Below, one piece after another: positions 56,321 through 64,000 of a stretch of DNA of 64,000 nucleotides (positions within the stretch are counted from its first letter, which is position 1; the number at the start of each line of letters is the position of its first letter). The DNA comes from Jaltomata sinuosa. Its lineage: Eukaryota; Streptophyta; Magnoliopsida; Solanales; Solanaceae. The stretch spans positions 124,001 through 188,000 of the forward strand of contig QJPP01001561.1 of assembly GCA_003996215.1 (NCBI GenBank), in the 5' to 3' direction. The translations under genes were made by a program, and so were the position numbers. Under the pieces are notes generated by a model. That model ran no database searches. It had not been told where the DNA came from and worked only from the letters and a program-made list of their open reading frames with translations.

Positions 56321-57380
56321 AATTTGAACTTTGTCAGCAAACTCCAGAGTCAATGTCCAATTCATCTGAAAGCTAAGCAAAGAAACTTGAACTTTGTCAA
56401 CAAACTCAAGTCTAAAGAATTAAGAAGAATGCTCTCCATCAAAAAAAGAGCTTCCCTACTGGGTCAAGAGAGACTTGATTCATCCTTTCACTCATAAAAA
56501 GGGACCCAAGTTAATCTGGGTACCCAAGACTAGTCACTGACTATTTTGCTGGAAAGGAATAGAGGAATGAGCAAGTCTTGGTACCTTGACAGTGCTTTCT
56601 CTAGACACATGACTGGAAACAAAGACAATTTCTTCTCTCTTGCAGATCTTCAAGGTGGAGGTATGACCTTAGTACTAGAAAAACTGGATATATTATTGGT
56701 ATAGGAAAAATGTGAAGGACATGAAGAGGTGCATGCCTCAGGGGGAACATCCATACATCAAATGAATCACATGTCAAAGAACTGCTCAAGAAGTTTGAGA
56801 TGGGGGGGGGGGGCAAGACAAATGATACTCCCATTGCTACCACTATAAAATTGGAGAAGGATGATGCTTGAGTTGCTATTGATGAAACAATATTGTTAGA
56901 AATGATGAGATCTTTGTTGTATCTCACTCAAACCAAGCCTGATACTGTGTACAATGTGGGATTATAGGCTAGGCTTCAATCATCTCCCAAGGAATCTCAC
57001 CTGAAGGCTATGAAAAGGACTCTAAGGTATCTCAAATGGACTCAAGAGGTGGTTCTTGAGTATCCTACATGTGACTCTCTTGATCCTACTGGCTATGATG
57101 ATGCTGACCTTGCTGACTTCTTGGTGGATTGAAAGAGCACCTCTGGAATGGAACACTTTCTGGGATCATGTCTTGTATCTTGGGCTACAAAGAAATAGAA
57201 CTTTGTTGCACTATTAACTGTTTAGGCTGAATATGTAGCTGCCGCTTCTTATTGCTTTCAATTGTTCTGGATTAAGCAACAACTCAGCGATCATGGTGCA
57301 GACATTGTCATTAAAGCCCTAAGAAGAAAAGCATTTGAGAAGAACATGTTGTCCCTTGGGTTAATCTACCAGCTATGACA
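56321..57380 (+). pseudogene. pol: SIRE-type pol relic with internal deletion
   Basis: KGPKLIWVPKT near 56500, then the protease region SWYLDSAFSRHMTGNKDNFFSL (about 56578-56640). At about 56730 the sequence jumps to the RT end (ELLKKFEM, LLYLTQTKPDTVYNVG) and RNase H (DADLAD, KSTSGMEHFLGSCLVSWATKK, AEYVAAASYCFQLFWIKQQL). Integrase and most of RT are missing. Stops at 57132 and 57198 lie in RNase H. A run of about 12-13 G is at 56802-56814. Confidence 0.78.
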
Positions 57381-57847
57381 GATGAAGGAGAGAAAGCTTC
57401 CCTCAATGATTGACTAGAAGACTGAATGGTAAGATAATGGTTGTGAATGGTGTATAATGGTAATTTCACTCTGTTTTGTCCCTCACAGGTTCACAACCAC
57501 AAATAGATAAGGATACTCCTAGGATCCGAGGATCTCATCTCATTTTTGCTAAGAAGTGAATCAATGAAAAGGATTGGAATGCACTCAAGGACCTGATCCT
57601 CAAGGTATGCACATCTTTTATAAAACTATCAAAATTAGGTGCATAAATTGATATTGTTTCTGTCATGAGAACCTAATCCTCAGAAGTCCTCCACTTACCT
57701 AAATAAGACAAACTCCTAAGCGGAAAAATTAAATACTAGGCCTTTAATGATTAATTCCCTCATTTAAAACTGACAACAGTCATTTTGAACCCCTTCCACA
57801 CTTCAAACACTCTCTCTCAAGAAACCGTTCATATCCTCCATACTCTC

Positions 57848-60597
57848 TGTTGACACCCAATTTTGTCCCTCCTTTCTTCTAATTTATTTCCTTTGGCTTC
57901 TAAATTTTTAATAAATTAAATATCTTATATTTTTACTATTATTACCGTTATTACCTATTATATACTATTACTTCTACTACCTTAAAATTTTGTTATTATT
58001 ATTCTTTTAATATTATTTTTATCATTTTTTAAAGATTACGAATATATTATCAACAAAATTAATATTATTACTATTTTTTTTTAATCAACCGTTGTTACTT
58101 TATTTTGAGTTTCATATTTACTAAACTAATTATAAGTACTTTTTTACATAACTATTTTTTTATCATAATATATATTACACTAGTTATTAAATTAGAAGCT
58201 CAAGACAATTAATTTAAAGAAAGAAAAAATATCAAATTTTGCCAAAATAAGCCTCAAAAATAGACCCAATAATTAGCCCACTTTGTGTAAAAATTCCTTT
58301 AGAATAATTCTATCTGCAGCCCAAAGCATCAGCCCATTTGGCACAAAACTGCAGCCCAATAATTTGACCCAATACACAAGATTTTGAGGGTTTTCCATTT
58401 CCCTCATCTCATTCCAATATACGCCGCTCATCACTCTTTCCCTTTCAAGCGAAAATTCAAGCTCCCATCTACCATGGACAGAGCTTGTCAGTCCGTTTTG
58501 GCAAAATATTTGTCTCTATCGTCTTATTTCTCAGAACGCGCTTCTCCTTTCTCTCATAGTCAACGATTCAGTCAATACAAGAAGCCAAAGGACTTTTAGA
58601 TTTTGATTCATTGTGGCAGAGGATCAGTTTTCAAACGGCTCTTTTGCAGCCAAAATCTCAAACTCGTGACCCCCCTCTGATCTAATTTTTGAATTTCGAA
58701 TTCGAAAATCTTAACCCTGATTTTCTCCTATAAATACATCCCTAACTCCTCAGCCAAAGACACGCTTGAACACTTACAAGAGGTATCACAAGAATCTTAT
58801 CACACACAACACTTTCATCTTTAGATACTACTTTAAGTTTTCTGTCTCTGTTGGCTTGCGGCTATAACAGAAATTTATTCTTGAGAGAATATATTCGAGG
58901 CCGAAGATCCCTAGTTCACTGCCCTCCACAAGGTCAGTGATTTACCTTTTATCTCAACTCTTTCTTTCATGTATATTACACTGCTCATGCTGTGATTTTT
59001 CTTTACTTATTTGACTTATTGTTGGGATTTATTTATTTCCATGTTGTGGATAATGTAAAACAATAACCTTAACCAAATATTGTGTGAACATGTTCCTTGA
59101 TGATTTCATGTTTAAGAGTTTCCAAATAGTCATGATTTGGGTCTATTTTATTTTGTTAGAAGTCATAAAAAAAAAGGGATAAGATTTTGACTACAATAGT
59201 TGGTTGCAGTCATGTGTATGTATTTGTGCTTTATTAAGAAGTGATAAATACCTGCTAAGGTTAACTATATGAATACTATAAATTATTGTTTAGCCCCCTA
59301 CTAGTTAATATATTAGTCCTATTTTTCTTAAAGGCTACAATGATAGGAGATTTTATTTTTCAAGAATTAAGTTAAGTTGAAGTATTCATTGTTTTTGATA
59401 TAATTTCACATATAAGCTCTCCATCTTGTATTTCTTCTACTATATTTTGGTTGTAAAAATAAAATAAAATAAAGTACCCATTGTAGTAGAGAACATGTAA
59501 TAAATTTAGTTTGTATTCTAGAAAATATGGCTATAGGAAAACTCAACTATGTTAGCATGAATGTGTAAAAATGTTATGTGCCTTTCTTAGTGGTGTTAAC
59601 TACCGTGTGTGTTGATGCTGCCATGCTTCTGTTTGTAATAGAACATTGACGTATGTAGCTTTCCTTTTATGTTTGAAATTATGCCATTATACTAATCTTC
59701 CATTCCCCTTTTTTTTGACATGAACACCGGAGTCGAAGAGTCCCACTTTAAGACTCGACATCACCGCAAGACTTGAAACGTGCATCTACACCTTCATACA
59801 TGTCTCTTTCTCTCTCTCTCGCGATACATCCGAACAAAAAATGAAAAGGAGGATGAGGAAGAAATGGCGGATGTTCTCGACCTTCTCTTTCTTGCTAATT
59901 AATTTTGTGTATATCTTATGTGTTTTATGTGTTTTGACTACTAACATGTTATTTACATTTATTACTTGTTGTGTATAATATTCTTGAGTATGTTAGTAAT
60001 AATTTATTCCCTCGGGTAGCTTAGAGTTATTAAATCCCGTGACATGAGAGGGTGGTAGTATAATGTTTAGAACTTAAAATATACCTCGTCTTTTAACCTC
60101 GTAATTTATGTCTTAGCTACCAAGTTACAACAACTTTTTCATGATAATGAAGCTTGTTCTAATTAATAAATCAAGTTCCTTTTCTCTAACAAATGACATT
60201 TTTTCAAAACCTTTGCTCACTTTATTTCAAGTATACTTTTGAAAGTCTTGTCCTTGAATTATTCTTTTTTCCAAAAAACATGACTTGAATTTTGACATAT
60301 AATTTTTTAATGACTTTTTAAGCCTAATTAATCAACCTAAGTTTGGCCGGTTAACCGTAATTTAACGGATCTTAAAGGGTGCTTAATATCTTCCCTTTAG
60401 ATTAATTGAACTCTTACCTAGAATCTCATATTAGTAGACCTTAAAATGGAGTTAACATTAGACAATAACTTTAGTCACTTTAGGTGTCCTAATTCACCAT
60501 ATTAATTAGGTGGCGACTTCCTTAAGTTAGTTAATTATTTTTAGGAATCACCAATATGTTGTACACTATTTTGACCCAGTTAAAATGGGGTATGACA
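57848..60597 (+). repeat. 5' LTR of Ogre/Tat element (2750 bp)
   Basis: Begins TGTTGACACCCAATTTTGTC, a hallmark start of the lineage, and ends GGGGTATGACA. TG..CA ends are intact. Confidence 0.9.
58728..58737 (+). promoter_or_regulatory. TATA box of Ogre/Tat LTR
   Basis: CTATAAATAC in mid-LTR, after a coding-like stretch of about 200 bp and about 60 bp before an AC-rich leader. Confidence 0.65.
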
Positions 60598-60600
60598 GCT

Positions 60601-60617
60601 TGGCGACTTCACTGGGG
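60601..60617 (+). other. Primer binding site of Ogre/Tat element
   Basis: TGGCGACTTCACTGGGG, near-identical to the Ogre/Tat PBS TGGCGACTCCACTGGGG (tRNA-Arg type). Three bases separate it from the LTR end. Confidence 0.88.
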
Positions 60618-61843
60618 ATTTTAGGTTCTAAACCATAACAGACTTAGGTTAATAATTAAGGTTTTTTATGTTTATTTGTTTTACCTTAATTGCTCAACGT
60701 TTATCTGTCATAATTATATGATATAAATTATTTATTTGCTATTATTTTATATAAACTGCCTTACGTGTTAACGCTTTATTTAAATTGTCATTCCGTTCAT
60801 ATTTCCTCCACTTTTGGAAATTTGACACTTTCACACACATTGTACACGCGAGTTGTGTCCTTTCACTTCTCCGAAATTCTTTCAAAAACCTTGTATTTAG
60901 AGAGTTGGTGCACGCGTGGGGTGAGCGGATAGTTTTACTACCGTGTGACCACGTACCTTCTCACATAGGAATACCTCAAGTCCGAGTCTACCCAACTCTT
61001 AGTTCACCCAGGATATAGCTAAACCAACACACTTTACTAAGAACATGCATTATTTCATGACCTAGGAGGCTTAATGCGTTAGGCGTATTAAGTCCATTAG
61101 TCGACTTTACCCAAATGTCCAAATGGGTTTTCGACCCTAAGTGACGACTTATCATTATTTATGTGCATATTTGAGAGATAATTGTGCCTAAATATAGACT
61201 ATTTTCTCTAATTAATTAAACTTTAGGGGGAGGGTATCAATAACCTTTGCATGACAGGTATGAAGGTTTTACATTGGTGTATGTCTTTGATCAACGACTG
61301 GAAGGAGTTTGACGATCTCGCCAAGCGAAACCAAGAAGCTTAGACGTGGAAAATTTACTTTTACTTTATTTAGATTGAAAAGTACTTTATATTGTGTTAG
61401 TTCGATATGTAATAAAATTTACATTTCTCTTGTACTTTTTTTAGAAGTAGAATTGTTTAATTAATCAAGAGCAATGGAATGACATATTATGGCACATTTA
61501 CTCTGTAAATAGACGTTAGGCCTACATCTGGCACAAAGAGGTCACAAGCTTATTAGGATACGTTATCGTTGTTAAACATACTTGATTTGCATGTTATTCC
61601 ATAACTTATTTGACTTTACTTGATGACTTATTTACATGATTTATTTGAATTTACGTGAACATGACTTACCTAAAGTTTTCATTTAAAACTAACATTTTAT
61701 TTGTGTTTCATATTCTTTCTTTTATTCCCCAATAAAGTTGATTCGTGTTGACAATCGAGCTGGCTGATCACCCTTACTTCACAAGATCTAAATCATCAGT
61801 ATTACCTCGACGTAGTTGGACTATTCAAGGAAGAAAAATCGCA
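60618..61843 (+). other. Untranslated leader of Ogre/Tat element
   Basis: 1.2 kb with no convincing coding region. The extra ORF1 that classical Ogre elements carry before gag was not found. Confidence 0.5.
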
Positions 61844-64000
61844 ATGACTGATCCAACCACATCTAATCCAATTGGTAGAGGAATCATTCCTAATGACTCT
61901 TCTGAAACTGCCGAAAATAGAGCTACTATTCAACATGATGAGCACATCGCTCGCTTGACTCAAGAGATCGAGGATCTGCGTGGAGAACTGAGTCGGGTTA
62001 AGGACTTGACCAATTTGTCCATTACACTCCAAAGTCCGCTTCCTGAACCCAGAAATGCCGCACCTCGTTTTCCACCACTTGATTTATCAGTTCCCGAACA
62101 CTTTCCACCACAACATCCTCCACTTGCCAACAATAACCTACCTCAAACCACCCCCGTAAATCCACCAAACCCACAAACCGTCTACACTCCTCCACAAAGT
62201 CAACCACCCACTTACAATACCTATGCTACTCCTCCTAATCCATCACCCGTCAACCCACCAAATCAACCTCCAATGCATATTTCTTATGCTTCTCCACCCG
62301 CTAACACCTATCCACTACCTACAACTACTTCTGTAAACCCTCCATTCAATAACCCTTATAATCCTACACCATCTCCAATTCAAAATGCTTCTACCATCCA
62401 AAATTGTCAAGCCCAGCATATACAAGGGGCACATGTTGTCAATCCTTACGTGCAACATGTTCCTCCAGTATATGCTATGGAAACTCAAACCTTTACCAAT
62501 CCAATATCGGTCAAGTTCCAACCTGAGGTGGACCAGTACGAAGAAATGGAGAAGGATGCCAAGTCAAAGTCTGATGATGTGTTAGCAAGAGAGATTGTCG
62601 ATCTCAAGAAAGCAATGAAAAATCTTCAAACTACTAGGGGAAGCACAAGCCTAGAGTATGATGATTTGTGTGTGCAACCTGACATCGATTTGCCTATAGG
62701 GTACAAGCCGCCAAAGTTTGACATATTCAATGGAGTCGGTGACCCTCATACACATTTAAGGGCCTACTGTGACAAGTTGGTAGGGGTAGGGAGAAACGAA
62801 AAAATCAGGATGAAGTTGTTCATAAGAAGCCTATCTGGTGAAGCTCTTGCTTGGTATACACAACAAGATCTCTGTAAATGGCATGGATGGAGTGATATGG
62901 CACAAGACTTCATGGATCGATTCAGGTTCAATACTGAAATCACACCTGATAGGTTCTACTTGACTAAGTTAAAGAAGAAGTCAACTGAGACATTTCGCGA
63001 GTATGCCCTGCGTTGGAGGGCATAAGCATCTAGAGTCCAACCACCAATGGGTGAAAGTGAAATGACTGCTACCTTTATCGAATGCAGAGATAACAGTCTG
63101 TACTATGAGAAAATGATAACCATGATGGGACAAAAGTTCATGGAAGTTGTCAGAATGGGAGAAATCTTGGAAGATGGGATCAAATCAGGGAGAATCCAAG
63201 ACTATACAGCTTTGCAAGCTGCGAGGAGAGCAATTCAATATGGATCCATCAATGGGAACAAAAAGAAGAAGGAAGATGTATCTGCTGTCATGGTTGATCA
63301 AGGACGCAAGTCAAATCAAACTCCTCTTTATCTAAATCAACCACATCAAACCATTTATCCTTACCAGTATGGTGAAACCTCCCAAACTTTCTACCATCCT
63401 CCACCAACTCATTATCCTGTCTATAACACCCAGGCAAATTATTATCAACCTCGAGCTCCTACTTACCAAAATCGACCTCATGCTGCACCAAGAGCTCGTC
63501 CAAATCAGGAAATCAAAATCACTCGCAACTACACCAAGATAGCCGAACCATATGCTCAGTTGTTTGAAAGGTTGAAAACAGCAGGTATGATACAACCAAT
63601 TGAAGGGAAAATCCCAGACCCTATTCCAAAGTGGTTTGACTGTTCCAAGCGTTGCGCCTATCATTCTGGAGTTGTAGGGCACGACACTGAGGATTGTTAT
63701 GGTCTTAAAAACAAGATTGAAGCCCTAATCAAGGAGGGAGCGATCCAACTTACTGGACCTCAGCCCAATGTGAACAACAACCCCTTGCCTAACCACGGGA
63801 ATGCTAATGTGAACATGGTAACTATTGAGGAAGATTTGGATTTAAAAGGGACCATTGTACCAATTGGAAAGGTTGGAAAGGACACATCATCGATCTTTGA
63901 TGCACCAATGATAACAGTCCAAGAATCAACGTCAATGGAGGATATTACTGCAACTACTCACACTGAGACACCGACCATTTGGGGTGCTGAACAAGAGGAG
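61844..64000 (+). pseudogene. gag: Ogre/Tat gag, one in-frame stop, runs off window
   Basis: The first ATG in the frame is 61844 (MTDPTTSNPIGRG); the frame is open upstream to 61745 without another ATG. A short heptad-like segment (HIARLTQEIEDLRGELSRVK) is followed by a long Pro/Asn/Gln-rich region (about 62040-62480), then the gag core PPKFDIFNGVGDPHTHLRAYCDKL, MKLFIRSLSGEALAWY, WSDMAQDFMDRFRFN and KKKSTETFREYALRWR. TAA at 63023-63025 interrupts it, and the same frame continues to 64000 with a Cys/His region CSKRCAYHSGVVGHDTEDC. Gag would form the particle. The single stop is the only lesion seen in this gene. Confidence 0.87.

Larger units (their letters stand above)
53990..57847 (+). mobile_element. 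SIRE-type Ty1/copia element, internally deleted
   Basis: LTR remnant with TATA box (54071-54080), LTR end TTCA at 54514, PBS 54517-54529, gag with CCHC knuckle, a glutamate-rich and coiled-coil region, protease, then a jump to the end of RT and RNase H. The left LTR limit is not defined and the 3' LTR is not seen; the Ogre/Tat LTR begins at 57848. Confidence 0.75.
57848..64000 (+). mobile_element. Ogre/Tat-lineage Ty3/gypsy element, 5' part
   Basis: LTR 57848-60597, PBS 60601-60617 of the TGGCGACT type, leader, then a gag that runs off the window. Pol and the 3' LTR are outside. This lineage contains some of the largest plant LTR elements. Confidence 0.9.

Noticed and set aside
60785..61018. 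77-codon frame in the Ogre/Tat leader
   Set aside because: Short, without similarity to the ORF1 of Ogre elements that I can recognise.

Overview
The window looks like intergenic heterochromatin of a dicot nuclear genome. It is AT-rich and dominated by nested, mostly degenerate transposable elements, with one recognisable host gene that is broken by an insertion. The mix of families (Tekay/Del-like chromoviruses with long LTRs, an Ogre/Tat element, an Athila-like pol-less element, SIRE and Tork copia, L1 LINEs with DUF4283 ORF1, and an F-box/LRR/FBD gene) suggests Solanaceae. That is family-level recognition from memory, not a database result. No bacterial-type genes, rRNA, tRNA genes or CRISPR were seen.

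Layout. 1-7675: minus-strand Ty3/gypsy element A, cut by the window edge (pol, gag, PBS, complete 3.6 kb LTR). 7676-10625: a relic of a host promoter carrying a 1.1 kb Mutator-like MITE, then an AT/TG microsatellite split by a 1.4 kb Helitron that holds a caulimovirid capsid-type zinc-finger fragment. 10626-12165: truncated gypsy LTR. 12488-18242: gypsy element B, same family as A (3.4 kb LTR plus pol, truncated in RT). 18243-~23430: near full-length but dead L1 LINE, minus strand. 24694-25970: LINE-derived composite. 26668-27923: small non-autonomous copia element with perfect target-site duplication (TSD). 28058-30247: solo gypsy LTR. 30779-39326: F-box/LRR/FBD gene on the minus strand, split in exon 1 by a 4659 bp Ty1/copia element with a perfect 5 bp TSD. 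39430-40050: 40 bp minisatellite upstream of that gene. 40051-40640: truncated LTR of the A/B family. 40647-~44040: Athila-like pol-less element. 44330-50484: gypsy element C on the plus strand, whose LTR holds a 5'-truncated LINE. 50485-51837: copia RT/RNase H relic. ~53990-57847: SIRE-type copia with a large internal deletion. 57848-64000: 5' LTR, PBS and gag of an Ogre/Tat element running off the window.

How the parts relate. The host F-box gene is the only non-transposon coding unit. Without the copia insertion its three exons give an open frame of 478 codons with phase-0 junctions. The retroelements are mutually independent and none has an intact gag-pol in this window; the longest intact enzymatic block is the RT/RNase H of the copia element in the F-box gene. 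A pattern shared by several unrelated LTRs is a block of iterated, often GC-rich imperfect repeats just upstream of the TATA box.
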